From an uncultured Bariatricus sp. (GTDB lineage Bacteria > Bacillota > Clostridia > Lachnospirales > Lachnospiraceae): a DNA stretch of 64,000 nucleotides. The stretch covers positions 19,404-83,403 of the forward strand of contig CAKRCD010000010.1 of the NCBI GenBank assembly GCA_934307065.1, read 5' to 3'. A program made the position numbers and the translations under genes. The notes under the pieces are model-generated. The model ran no database searches, was not told the origin of the DNA, and saw only the letters and a program-made list of their open reading frames with translations. Within the stretch, counting starts at the first letter, position 1, and each line of letters opens with the position of its first letter. Below, piece after piece: positions 27,187 through 35,465 of this stretch.

Positions 27187-27352
27187 TGAGCCGCCAGACA
27201 CCACAATAGAGATTGCCTCGGAGACCGCTTACGCTTTGTTCTCGCCTAACGGTACTAACCTTCGAGCTGCGCCCTGCAGCTTGCTCTCAGGAAGTGCCGA
27301 GGCTGCGAATGTCCCCTCAGCAATCTATTGCGATGTTGTGGTCTGTGCAAGT
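27187..27352. repeat. Structured inverted-repeat element of unknown family
   Basis: The outer ends are imperfectly inverted (about CAGACACCACAATAG near 27187 and its rough complement near 27345), and an inner CCTCGG/CCGAGG pair lies at about 27216 and 27297. GC content is higher than the flanks. There is no convincing ORF. It resembles a small folded intergenic repeat rather than an insertion sequence. Confidence 0.5.
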
Positions 27353-27406
27353 TCTGGGTAGTCTGTAAATATAAAGAAACGCAAGTCACACTTTATGACC
27401 TGCGCT

Positions 27407-27526
27407 CTACTCTGATTCCTTGCGAATCTCTTTCATATACTCCTGCATATCTTCTTCTATCTCAAACTCTGCCGCCTTAACTGCCTCTCCTACAAATGCA
27501 TCTTCCGCACATTTGAAAGCAAGCAT
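27407..27526 (-). pseudogene. Remnant of a small ORF (C-terminal 39 codons)
   Basis: An open frame of 39 codons (MLAFKCAEDAFVGEAVKA then a Glu-rich end) lacks a ribosome binding site, and the frame stays open a few codons upstream into the IS66 remnant junction near 27535. It looks like the tail of a gene cut by the transposase insertion. Family not recognised. Confidence 0.35.
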
Positions 27527-27539
27527 AGCTAAATTTTCT

Positions 27540-27680
27540 GTTGAAATTCAGGATTTAAACAGAAAGATGGAACTCCTGATTGAACAGATTGCTTTAGCAA
27601 ACAAGAATCGATTTGGACGTTCTTCTGAAAAGTTGGAAGATGCCAATCAAATCTGTTTCAAAGAAGTTGATGGAAACAAA
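27540..27680 (+). pseudogene. IS66-family transposase (TnpC) N-terminal fragment
   Basis: About 47 codons match the start of IS66 TnpC proteins by eye: EIQDLNRKMELLIEQIALA, then NRFGRSSEKLEDANQICF. The fragment is cut on both sides; the rest of tnpC and the tnpA/tnpB partners are absent. It shows that an IS66 element once inserted here and decayed. Confidence 0.75.
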
Positions 27681-27723
27681 ACCACCACTAAAATTTACTT
27701 TTTCAAATCAGTTTTACACCGAA

Positions 27724-28497
27724 TTAATTACAACCTCTTACTTGAATCAGTATCACCGTCACATTGTCATGCCCGCCATTTTCAAGTGCATAACTTACAA
27801 GTTTCCGTGCACTCTCCGCATCAATAGTGGACAATGTTTCTTTAATCACCGCTTCATCTACCATATCTGTCAATCCATCGCTACAGATTAAAAAAACATC
27901 CCCGTCTTGTATCTCGATTTCTTCCAGATAGGGAAGAATCTGTAATCCTTCCTCCGGCATACCTATATGTTGCGTCAAACGGTATTTCTTCCTTTTTTTC
28001 AGAATCTCCTGGAGTCCCATTTCCTCATATAGTTTTTTCTCTGTCTGTTCTTCATAGATTGCTCTCAATACTCCATCCCTATAAAGATAAATCGGACTGT
28101 CTCCTACGTTACAAGCAACTACTGTCTCATCAAAAAGCAACATGCTTGCAGTGGAGCCCATGGAAAGCCCTCGTTGTTTTTCTTCTCTTACTACAAGTTC
28201 ATTACCGTTCTGGCAAAGAGCTATTGCATCCTCTTTCAAATGCCCGGTATGCAGAGGGTATTTCTGACATGTCGCGGCCATAAGAGAAGAGGCAACTTCT
28301 CCATATGCTTCTCCTCCCATGCCATCAAAGACTCCATAAAGTACTGGTTCTGTAATACATATGTGGTTTTCGCATTCCATATGGTCTTCGGATTTTTCAT
28401 TGTATCTTCCATGAAACATAAAATTATCTTCATTCTTCTTCCGAATCATCCCCACATCACTGACCAGATAGGTTTGTAAATAATATGCTTTTTTCAT
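27724..28497 (-). CDS. PP2C-type Ser/Thr protein phosphatase of the T7-like locus
   Basis: Removes phosphate from Ser/Thr residues, with two metal ions bound by aspartates. Motifs in order: KKNEDN, GVFDGMGGEAYGEV, MGSTASMLLF, VACNVGDSPIYLY, LICSDGLTDMV and GGHDNVTVIL. The length of 257 residues is normal; an unusual acidic segment (GRYNEKSEDHMECENH) lies near residues 30-45. No membrane helix, so cytosolic. It is the last gene of the locus, four bases after the zinc-ribbon gene, and should reverse the action of the kinase at 35466-37634. Confidence 0.92.
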   Translation of the reverse strand: MKKAYYLQTYLVSDVGMIRKKNEDNFMFHGRYNEKSEDHMECENHICITEPVLYGVFDGMGGEAYGEVASSLMAATCQKYPLHTGHLKEDAIALCQNGNELVVREEKQRGLSMGSTASMLLFDETVVACNVGDSPIYLYRDGVLRAIYEEQTEKKLYEEMGLQEILKKRKKYRLTQHIGMPEEGLQILPYLEEIEIQDGDVFLICSDGLTDMVDEAVIKETLSTIDAESARKLVSYALENGGHDNVTVILIQVRGCN

Positions 28498-28501
28498 AAT
28501 C

Positions 28502-29272
28502 TTATTTCTTTATATAACCTTGTGAAAGAAGACTATTCTCGGTAAGTGTAATATCAAGTACACCTGTACCCGTACCTGTGAGTGTAAGCAATCCCTGGTC
28601 TACAAAATTTTTCACTACATCTTCATCCTCCAGATTCTTATATTCTAAACAAAACTTATAATAAGAATTAAGAGTCTCACCCTCAAAGGTAGCCGAAAAA
28701 TTTTCCCCCTCATATCCTTGAAATGCTTCCTGTATTTCAGTCTCCACGCTCTCTAATTCTTCCTGTGTAAAACTCGAAACATCTATATATCCGACATCCG
28801 TAAGATTTGAGATAATACCCGTATCTGCATCATAGGCTATGTCAATGCAGTCAATTGTTTCCAGTCCTTCGTCAGTGACTCCCACTTTCGCATAGCTTGC
28901 ACTGTCCTTTCCCAAAACAAGCATCGAAGGTTTGATAATACCTCTCTCTGTAAATATCTTGGTGTACTCTGGATTATCCTCTTTCTGTGTATCATCTTCC
29001 ACACTAGTCTCCACAGGCGTAGACGAATTAGATCCGCCTGACATATTTTCTCCGAGTTTTTTTCCTGCCGCCTGTCCAATCACATATGCCAGCAGTGGAA
29101 TTCCAATGATCAACAAAAGGCTTTTCTTTTTCATGACATTTTTAGATGTCTTGTTCTTGGACTCCTCCTGTTTTACCGGGTTTTGTGCAGTACTCTCCTC
29201 AAGTGGCATCCCGCATTGCTTGCAAATTCTGGTGTTATCTGGATTTTGTGTTCCACAATGTTTACAAATCAT
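28502..29272 (-). CDS. Zinc-ribbon membrane protein of the T7-like locus
   Basis: This 256-residue protein opens with a zinc ribbon (CKHCGTQNPDNTRICKQCG), then has a charged linker, one membrane helix (about 50-67, LLLIIGIPLLAYVIGQAAG) and an extracellular acidic domain of about 180 residues. I do not recognise the outer domain. The ribbon should face the cytosol. The cluster position, between YukD-like and PP2C genes, suggests it is a membrane component or sensor of the secretion system. Such zinc-ribbon plus membrane-helix proteins are common in Clostridia, so other roles are possible. Confidence 0.8.
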   Translation of the reverse strand: MICKHCGTQNPDNTRICKQCGMPLEESTAQNPVKQEESKNKTSKNVMKKKSLLLIIGIPLLAYVIGQAAGKKLGENMSGGSNSSTPVETSVEDDTQKEDNPEYTKIFTERGIIKPSMLVLGKDSASYAKVGVTDEGLETIDCIDIAYDADTGIISNLTDVGYIDVSSFTQEELESVETEIQEAFQGYEGENFSATFEGETLNSYYKFCLEYKNLEDEDVVKNFVDQGLLTLTGTGTGVLDITLTENSLLSQGYIKK

Positions 29273-29299
29273 ATTCTCTCTCCATTTCCTTCTCTTTCC

Positions 29300-29551
29300 T
29301 TACATCATCAGGAGCAGATCTCCATTTTGCATCCCATAATCCTGAGGGGTCTGGTCATAATCCAATATCTGCTCCTTATCTTTCAAACATAAAATCTCCT
29401 TGCCGGAAGCGCAATATCTTCCATTGGATAAAGTTTCTACAGCCTGTCCTAACAATTTTACCAAATCCAGTATCATCATAGACAAAGGAATCTTCAGATC
29501 AAAATTTTCACCAATTGCCGGTACATAAAGCTGTATGATGATATGTTCCAT
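29300..29551 (-). CDS. YukD/EsaB-like ubiquitin-fold protein
   Basis: This 83-residue protein has the features of the YukD/EsaB family found with type VII secretion: IIIQLYVPAIGENFDLKIP for the first beta hairpin and helix, and YDQTPQDYGMQNGDLLLMM for the ubiquitin-like end. YukD/EsaB proteins are required for T7SSb secretion or its regulation in Staphylococcus and Bacillus. It lies four bases after a small helical protein and 28 bases before the zinc-ribbon gene, so it is in the same operon. Confidence 0.8.
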   Translation of the reverse strand: MEHIIIQLYVPAIGENFDLKIPLSMMILDLVKLLGQAVETLSNGRYCASGKEILCLKDKEQILDYDQTPQDYGMQNGDLLLMM

Positions 29552-29554
29552 AAT

Positions 29555-29887
29555 TTATGAATCTCCTTCAATCGATAACGCACTTACCTTTGCTTTTAAC
29601 AAGTCTGCCGTTTCTTCAATCAATGCTTCGGTCTTAGTCATATCTCCAGTTGAATCCATCCAGATTACACGCATTCTCCTGATTTGATTGTTGGCATTTT
29701 TACAGGACTGTATCAGCTTATTAATCTCCGCATAATAAGCTAATCCATTCTCATCGTCCCATATATTTTTTAATTTTTCCTTCAAATTCTCCAGATTTTG
29801 AATATGTCCATCCAACTGTGCCGCATATTCCTCCATAATAGTAATCTTCTTTTCATAATGTGCTTTGGTATATTTAATAGTTGCCAT
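29555..29887 (-). CDS. Small helical WXG100-like protein
   Basis: This 110-residue, alpha-helical, cysteine-poor protein has the size and helix-turn-helix plan of WXG100 proteins: a first helix (about 8-40), a turn holding LKNIWDDENGLAYY, and a second helix. A clear W-x-G is absent; NIWDDENG takes its place. Candidates for its role are secreted substrate or substrate partner of the FtsK-type ATPase. It is four bases upstream of the YukD-like gene. The call is by architecture and neighbourhood, not by a recognised family match. Confidence 0.6.
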   Translation of the reverse strand: MATIKYTKAHYEKKITIMEEYAAQLDGHIQNLENLKEKLKNIWDDENGLAYYAEINKLIQSCKNANNQIRRMRVIWMDSTGDMTKTEALIEETADLLKAKVSALSIEGDS

Positions 29888-29972
29888 GATTCATGTTCTC
29901 CTTCCTACCATATCAGGTACTAAGTCACTGCTTATTCCTGACTATTCTTTTCCATCTGTGATTGCAGGGTTC

Positions 29973-30281
29973 CTAATTCGTAATCTTGGATACAAAATCT
30001 CCTACTGCCTCTACTTGCTTCTTGACCCAGTCTTCCAATGCATTTATTGACTTTTCGAATGCATTAATTGCATCCTTACACACATCTTCCAGCTTTCCCC
30101 AGTTCTCTTCCAACTGATTTCCTGCGTCTTGAATTGCTTTTAACACATCATCATCCTCTACAGGATCCCCAGAGCATTCTTCGTGGACTTTCCTCAAAAT
30201 CTGCTCCACCTCTGCAAATTCCGTTTCCATTTCTACCCGAAGGGCTTTGGCATCTTCAATGTTAATTTTTGTCTGATCCAT
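29973..30281 (-). CDS. Small acidic helical protein of the T7-like locus
   Basis: I use the start MDQTKINIEDAKAL, eight bases after GGAGG. The product of about 102 residues is acidic and mostly helical, with a turn region (GDPVEDDDVL) and a second helix containing ENWGKLEDVC, loosely like W-x-G. It ends in a hydrophobic KKQVEAVGDFVSKI. It could be a WXG100-type substrate or chaperone; I cannot recognise a family. Twenty-two bases separate it from the upstream coiled-coil gene. An 85-base gap follows before the next gene. Confidence 0.6.
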   Translation of the reverse strand: MDQTKINIEDAKALRVEMETEFAEVEQILRKVHEECSGDPVEDDDVLKAIQDAGNQLEENWGKLEDVCKDAINAFEKSINALEDWVKKQVEAVGDFVSKITN

Positions 30282-30303
30282 ATCATTTTCCTCCATTTCT
30301 CTT

Positions 30304-30564
30304 TTACATAATCTTGAAATCTTTCAACTGTTTATCCAGCTTCCGATACTCCTCTGGAAGATTTTCCAGGAAGTGCTGTCTTGCTTCAACGCTTTCTCTC
30401 AAGCGTCGAATTCGTTCTCTTTCTCCCCTCGATTCGCCAGGATCCATCATATTGACCATCTCATACCGTTCAAAATGGTCTTCGAATTTCCTGAGCTCAC
30501 GAAGTTCTTCCTCGATGAGAGATACATGTTCTTCTACTCCCCGTATCTCTATTCTAAGTTCCAT
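30304..30564 (-). CDS. Small coiled-coil protein of the T7-like locus
   Basis: The start MELRIEIRGVEEHVSLI is chosen because AGGGGAG lies nine bases upstream. About 86 residues, highly charged, with heptads (VSLIEEELRELRKFEDHFE and a second helix ending in YRKLDKQLKDFKIM). No signal peptide or membrane helix. It lies 53 bases after the 56-residue gene. Predicted to be a structural partner of the other small proteins; no known family is recognised. Confidence 0.6.
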   Translation of the reverse strand: MELRIEIRGVEEHVSLIEEELRELRKFEDHFERYEMVNMMDPGESRGERERIRRLRESVEARQHFLENLPEEYRKLDKQLKDFKIM

Positions 30565-30617
30565 AAGATTTTCTCCCCTCATAACAGTAAGGCTTAAACC
30601 GTTATCCTGTTGCCTGT

Positions 30618-30788
30618 TTATAGATTCTGTCTGATTTCCTGTATCACCAATTGTTCTTCTTTCACAACTTTCTGGTATTCCACGTAGATTTCTCCATCAA
30701 GAAATCTGTGAAGCTCCCTTAAGTCTTCTTCCCATCGCTGATACATACGATCACACTCTCTCATCAGCTCCATCTTTTCTTCATCCAT
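30618..30788 (-). CDS. 56-residue coiled-coil protein between EssC-like and small proteins
   Basis: The ATG at 30788 begins three bases after the EssC-like stop codon and reads through 56 codons to TAA at 30620-30618. The product is highly charged and helical (MDEEKMELMRECDRMYQ; RWEEDLRELHRFLDGE) with Trp and Tyr near the middle. Tight spacing implies translational coupling with the ATPase. It is short enough to be missed by automated gene callers. Function unknown; it may be a small subunit or adaptor. Confidence 0.65.
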   Translation of the reverse strand: MDEEKMELMRECDRMYQRWEEDLRELHRFLDGEIYVEYQKVVKEEQLVIQEIRQNL

Positions 30789-30791
30789 CTG

Positions 30792-33700
30792 CTACACCAC
30801 CGGTTTATCATCTTCATCTAAATAGGCAGATTTTAAAATGCCACAAGGCATTTGCATGGAATAAACTTCTCCCCGATACTGGAATACAAATCGATTGTAT
30901 GGAATTTCCTTTTTTATATTCAGGAACTCCGGGGCTAACCCACGAATGAGTCCTGCCTGGTCAAAACATCCACCGAAAAGCAGTGTCATTTCATCTTGCA
31001 GGAAACGCTTAAATGCCTCATTCCCGATTACTTTTTCTGCATCTTTGGCATAGAATCCACCGATAAAATACACATTGCATCGCTTGGCAATCTGAAAAAT
31101 CTGTGCAATCGTCGATGCCTGATTCTCCAAAAGATTCACAAAATCCACAAACCGCTCAATCAGAATCAAAATAGCTCCTGTCTTTTCTTCCATATAACTA
31201 TGCGCTGCCAGGCCGCTTCTTGAAAGACCCGGTGCCAGGCCTTCCTTCTCACAAAAATCAAGATAGATTTTTCTTCTTGCCAGAAGCTCATCCGTCAATT
31301 CGCTAAGATATGCTTCTGTACTTTCTTTTTTGCATGGTATCCGGCGAAGTTTATTTCTGTTTTTCATTCTCATCATAGTGGAAGATTTTGCCTCCAACAG
31401 ATGTATCTCCATTCCCTGCCGCTCTGCCGCATCCAGAATATTTTCAAAAATATCTTCCACACCCAGGGGATTACCCAAATACACCGGCAAGGTAGAGAAC
31501 TGACGAAGTGGTAAAGCCACCGGCTTCATATTCTTCAGATTATAACCCAATGGAAGTCTTCCTGCCTGGAACCTTTTACAGAAATCCTCATATGTCTCTG
31601 TTTCATCCAGATGCGGGAAGGCTTTTCTCCATCTGTAATCTCCCTTTTCTTTACTCTTTTCAATCCTTTCCCGGTAAAGCTGATAACGCTGCTCCGCTGT
31701 ATCCCACGGACGGTCCATGCAAAGCTGTAAAGCCAGCCCATCTTTTTCCTGAACTACCATACCGCGTCCTGCCCTCTGTTCCGGCAGACATTTGTTGCGA
31801 ATTCCCAGAACATCGTCATACTCATACCGATCCTTTAATTGTAAGGCAATACGTTGCGGAAGTTCCTGCTTGATTCTTGCTGTCAGTTCATTAAGATGAT
31901 CGGTAAAAATCAGGTACCGAATGCCATAATCTGTACTGCTTTTGATCTGATCCGCCAGATTGTAAAAATATGTGTCTCCTGATTTTGAAGCTTTTAATGC
32001 TCCTGCATTATCAATACATACAAGAATTAACGGCAGTTCTCCTATTTCCCTGTTCCGGCATGCTTCCTCATAACGAGTAATTCCATATTGTGCAAAAAGC
32101 TTTTTCCGCTCCGAAATAATCTCTTGTAACAATTCTTCAAAAGCCTTTAACTTTGCAACATTTTCTTCCTGAATCACCACTCCGCAATAAGGCGAATCCT
32201 CATACATCTCAAATCCACGTCCCGCAACATCAATCAGGTGAAATTGTACTTCCGATTCTTTGTAATGCTCTATTACATATTGTAAAATCGTATGTAGCAA
32301 AGTTGTTTTTCCGGAGCCTGCCTTTCCTACAATCCACATATGCTGCATCTTTCGCAAATACAGATACACCGGTTTCTGTAGCTGATGAGCCGGGTCATCC
32401 AGTATTCCAAGAGGAATTGGCAGATCTTCTATTGGCGCCTGATCCATTGATATGCTTTCCAAATCCAATTTTTGCGGAAGCGGATCCATCCATAAATACT
32501 TAGGCTCCAGACCGTTTCTTTTTGCAACCTCGGAAAGATAGTGCACAATCTCTGTCAACTGAGATTTCCCTGTTCCCTCTGCTTTTTCTTTTTTTCGAAG
32601 CGTTAAAACGGATTGCCCCATCATATCCAATACCTGTACACTTGCATCTTTATGATGGACTACTGTCTCCTGTGGTTTATACATGGCTCCTGCCCAGGCA
32701 GATTGTCCCATTGCAAAGTATTCATCATATCCCACCTGAAGATAGAAACGTCCTGTGTCTTTCAACGCTGCTGCCTCCGGTCTTTTCAGCATATCCATAC
32801 TGTCCGCTTTGTCTTGTACCTTCAAGCAGACACGAAACTTGGTGTTACTTCGAATCTGTTCATTTACCACACCGGAAGGCTTCTGAGTAGCCAGAATCAA
32901 ATGGACTCCTAAACTTCGGCCTATACGGGCAATACTGATTAATTTGTCCATGAACTCCGGTTCCTGCTGTTTCATTTCTGCAAACTCATCTGCTATAATA
33001 AAAAGATGCGGCATAGGTTCTTCTAATACCTTGTTGCGGTACAGACTTTGATAACTGTAGATATCGATTGAAGATTCTCCTGTCTTGCTTTTCACTTCGT
33101 TAAATATCCGCTGTCTTCTTTTCATCTCGCTTTCGATAGCAAGCAATGATCTTGTAATCATGGCGCCATCCAAGTTGGTAATCGTCCCAAGAAGATGGGG
33201 CAGACGAATTCCTCGTTCTTTATCTTCAAAGGCACCCGCCAGTCCGCCTCCTTTATAATCGATCAGAAGGAATGCAACTTCATCCGGATGGTAATTCACT
33301 GCCAATGACAAAATATATGTAATAATAAACTCACTTTTTCCCGAACCTGTCATACCGGCAACAAGTCCGTGTGGTCCCTGTGCTTTCTGATGCAAATCTA
33401 ACGTAAACAACGTCCCGTCTGTAGCCATCCCGATAGGTGCTGACAAGCTTTTCATAGGATTACTGTTTTTCCATCTCTCCAAAGGATTCAGATGTTCCAC
33501 TTTGCCTACCTGAAACATTTCCAAAAATGTTAAGGTTTTCGGAAGAGTATATCCATCCTGTATTACCTTCAGATACAGATTCGCGATTGCCTTCATAGAT
33601 TTCTGTTCCTTATATGGATCGTATGCATCTACGGAGAAAAAAACATCCTTTTTTTCAGCATCCTTAATATGAATCACTCGATGTAACCCCTGTGCATGGA

Positions 33701-35447
33701 GTTCAAATATCTTTGTGCACTCCTTCGGCACTTCCGGGAATACCGTCAAAACTCCTGCCCCTACATTTTTTTCACACCGGACTACATCCCGAATCACATC
33801 TATACTTTCATAAACCTTTTTATCTAAGGCAATAATCAGGTAAAACGGCCTTTTTCTTAAAATCTTATCCAGCTCCGTTCCAGCCTTTATATCCTCATCC
33901 AGCACCCCATGTAAGTAATCATTTAGTGCAAATCCTTCGGAGGAATCCGTAGCCAGAAAGCGGGTCGTCTTTCCATCATCCCACATATGCGGCAAATAGC
34001 GGATATATGGAATCTCATTTACCATATCCTCAGAAGCCAGAATACATATTTTCACCTCATCATAACTATGGGTCATGGCAATCTGGATTAAAACATTACG
34101 TATAAAAGACATGGTATCTTTTCGTTGTCCGGTCACACTGCAAACCGGCTCCTCCAGAAAAGAATGTAGAATTGGCACTCCTTCCAGAAGAATCTCCCGG
34201 TGTACCATCTCGTACATTTTCTTTTCCAGTTCATCCTCGTCAAGCTGAAATCTTTCTTTTTGATAATTATATTCCGCTTGTATAGGAATTTGTCCATGCC
34301 CGACAGGGATCCTCAGGAAATCATCATCCTGACTTCTTCTCTCCCAAAGTCTGAGACAGTTGTCAGGGAAATCCAATACCTGGTCTGTCGATGGATAATT
34401 ATAGGTAAGATAATGTTCTTCTTTTAATTTTTCTTCTCGAATTTCTTTCTCTTTATCCTGAAGATATTGCGTATATTTTTCTACTCTCCGTTCTTCATAC
34501 TCTTTCTTCTGCTTTTCCGTATACTTGGAATTTAAAATCGGAAAAAGTACCGAAGATACCATCGAAGTCATATTTCCCATAAACATACCACGGGCAGAGG
34601 ATACCATGGAGCCTCCCATTCGCAGCATCAGTGGTATCTGATCATGGTTCAACGACATAGGCGGCGCCTCAAATCTAATTTCTTCCGGCTTCATAGGAAG
34701 TCGCCTTCTCGGAGATCTGTGAATCAGCTTCTGGGACACATGCTCGTCCGAGCTGTCTCTGCCACTCATCAAATCATAAGGGAAAATTACCTGTTTCAAG
34801 CTCTCCTTATGAGTATGAATCCTGTTATTGCCATCGGTGATAGAAAAAAACTGATATCCTATAATCATATGCAGACCAAGAAAAGAAAGCTTATCTCCCG
34901 GATATAAACGTTTTTGTTCACTTCTTTTTCCATTGATATAAAGAAATAAACGGTCTTTACAATCAACCACTTCCCATGCTTTCCCCCTGCGTTCCAAAGC
35001 AAAGGATAGATCTGAAATCAAAGGATTATAGTAAATCAGGTCATTAGCCGGGTCTTTCCCAATACAGAGCCGATCTTTCTTTCCCGTAAAATAATTGTGA
35101 TAAATCCGACTTTCTTTATTGAAATATTCACAATACAGGAAAAAAAAGCTATCCCTTTGTTTTAGGATTGTCATTGCCCTGTCTTGTAAGGCGATTTTTT
35201 TATATTCGTTATTTTTCACATAAAAGGATACATCGTCTTTTGCGAAAGCCCGCCATTTTTCTTCCGCTCCTTCGATATAAAGCAGGTCTTCTTTTCCCTC
35301 AAAATGATAGCGGCCTTCCGGATAAATCGGAAGGGTCAGGCTCTCTACTTTTTCTCCAAGTAAATAAAGATGAATTCCCGTAGGAATGTCTGCCCGGTTA
35401 TGGCCGGTAGACATCTTCCCAAGGGTACCCTGATAGGTGTCTTCCAT
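30792..35447 (-). CDS. essC: EssC/YukB-type FtsK-SpoIIIE ATPase with FHA domain
   Basis: The 1551-residue motor of a type VII-like secretion system. Residues 124-200 form an FHA domain (CIGKDPANDL and NPLISDLS), which binds phosphothreonine. One or two membrane helices lie near 275-306. The first FtsK/SpoIIIE ATPase domain has Walker A GMTGSGKSE at about 698-706 and Walker B-like HLFIIADEF near 815; the second has GKAGSGKTT at about 1041-1049. A degenerate third ATPase-like region reaches the C-terminus. Staphylococcal and Bacillus EssC/YukBA have the same plan, with N-terminal FHA domains. It follows the kinase by 18 bases. Confidence 0.92.
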   Translation of the reverse strand: MEDTYQGTLGKMSTGHNRADIPTGIHLYLLGEKVESLTLPIYPEGRYHFEGKEDLLYIEGAEEKWRAFAKDDVSFYVKNNEYKKIALQDRAMTILKQRDSFFFLYCEYFNKESRIYHNYFTGKKDRLCIGKDPANDLIYYNPLISDLSFALERRGKAWEVVDCKDRLFLYINGKRSEQKRLYPGDKLSFLGLHMIIGYQFFSITDGNNRIHTHKESLKQVIFPYDLMSGRDSSDEHVSQKLIHRSPRRRLPMKPEEIRFEAPPMSLNHDQIPLMLRMGGSMVSSARGMFMGNMTSMVSSVLFPILNSKYTEKQKKEYEERRVEKYTQYLQDKEKEIREEKLKEEHYLTYNYPSTDQVLDFPDNCLRLWERRSQDDDFLRIPVGHGQIPIQAEYNYQKERFQLDEDELEKKMYEMVHREILLEGVPILHSFLEEPVCSVTGQRKDTMSFIRNVLIQIAMTHSYDEVKICILASEDMVNEIPYIRYLPHMWDDGKTTRFLATDSSEGFALNDYLHGVLDEDIKAGTELDKILRKRPFYLIIALDKKVYESIDVIRDVVRCEKNVGAGVLTVFPEVPKECTKIFELHAQGLHRVIHIKDAEKKDVFFSVDAYDPYKEQKSMKAIANLYLKVIQDGYTLPKTLTFLEMFQVGKVEHLNPLERWKNSNPMKSLSAPIGMATDGTLFTLDLHQKAQGPHGLVAGMTGSGKSEFIITYILSLAVNYHPDEVAFLLIDYKGGGLAGAFEDKERGIRLPHLLGTITNLDGAMITRSLLAIESEMKRRQRIFNEVKSKTGESSIDIYSYQSLYRNKVLEEPMPHLFIIADEFAEMKQQEPEFMDKLISIARIGRSLGVHLILATQKPSGVVNEQIRSNTKFRVCLKVQDKADSMDMLKRPEAAALKDTGRFYLQVGYDEYFAMGQSAWAGAMYKPQETVVHHKDASVQVLDMMGQSVLTLRKKEKAEGTGKSQLTEIVHYLSEVAKRNGLEPKYLWMDPLPQKLDLESISMDQAPIEDLPIPLGILDDPAHQLQKPVYLYLRKMQHMWIVGKAGSGKTTLLHTILQYVIEHYKESEVQFHLIDVAGRGFEMYEDSPYCGVVIQEENVAKLKAFEELLQEIISERKKLFAQYGITRYEEACRNREIGELPLILVCIDNAGALKASKSGDTYFYNLADQIKSSTDYGIRYLIFTDHLNELTARIKQELPQRIALQLKDRYEYDDVLGIRNKCLPEQRAGRGMVVQEKDGLALQLCMDRPWDTAEQRYQLYRERIEKSKEKGDYRWRKAFPHLDETETYEDFCKRFQAGRLPLGYNLKNMKPVALPLRQFSTLPVYLGNPLGVEDIFENILDAAERQGMEIHLLEAKSSTMMRMKNRNKLRRIPCKKESTEAYLSELTDELLARRKIYLDFCEKEGLAPGLSRSGLAAHSYMEEKTGAILILIERFVDFVNLLENQASTIAQIFQIAKRCNVYFIGGFYAKDAEKVIGNEAFKRFLQDEMTLLFGGCFDQAGLIRGLAPEFLNIKKEIPYNRFVFQYRGEVYSMQMPCGILKSAYLDEDDKPVV

Positions 35448-35465
35448 AGTCTTCCCTTCCTTTCT

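Noticed and set aside
27420..27827. 135-codon plus-strand ORF as a single gene
   Set aside because: Its parts are antisense of a small remnant, an IS66 fragment, and antisense of the PP2C gene end. Only the IS66 piece is meaningful.
29555..30281. Certain WXG100 (EsxA) identity for the small proteins
   Set aside because: Size and helical plan fit, but a true W-x-G turn is not present. They are therefore described as WXG100-like or unknown.
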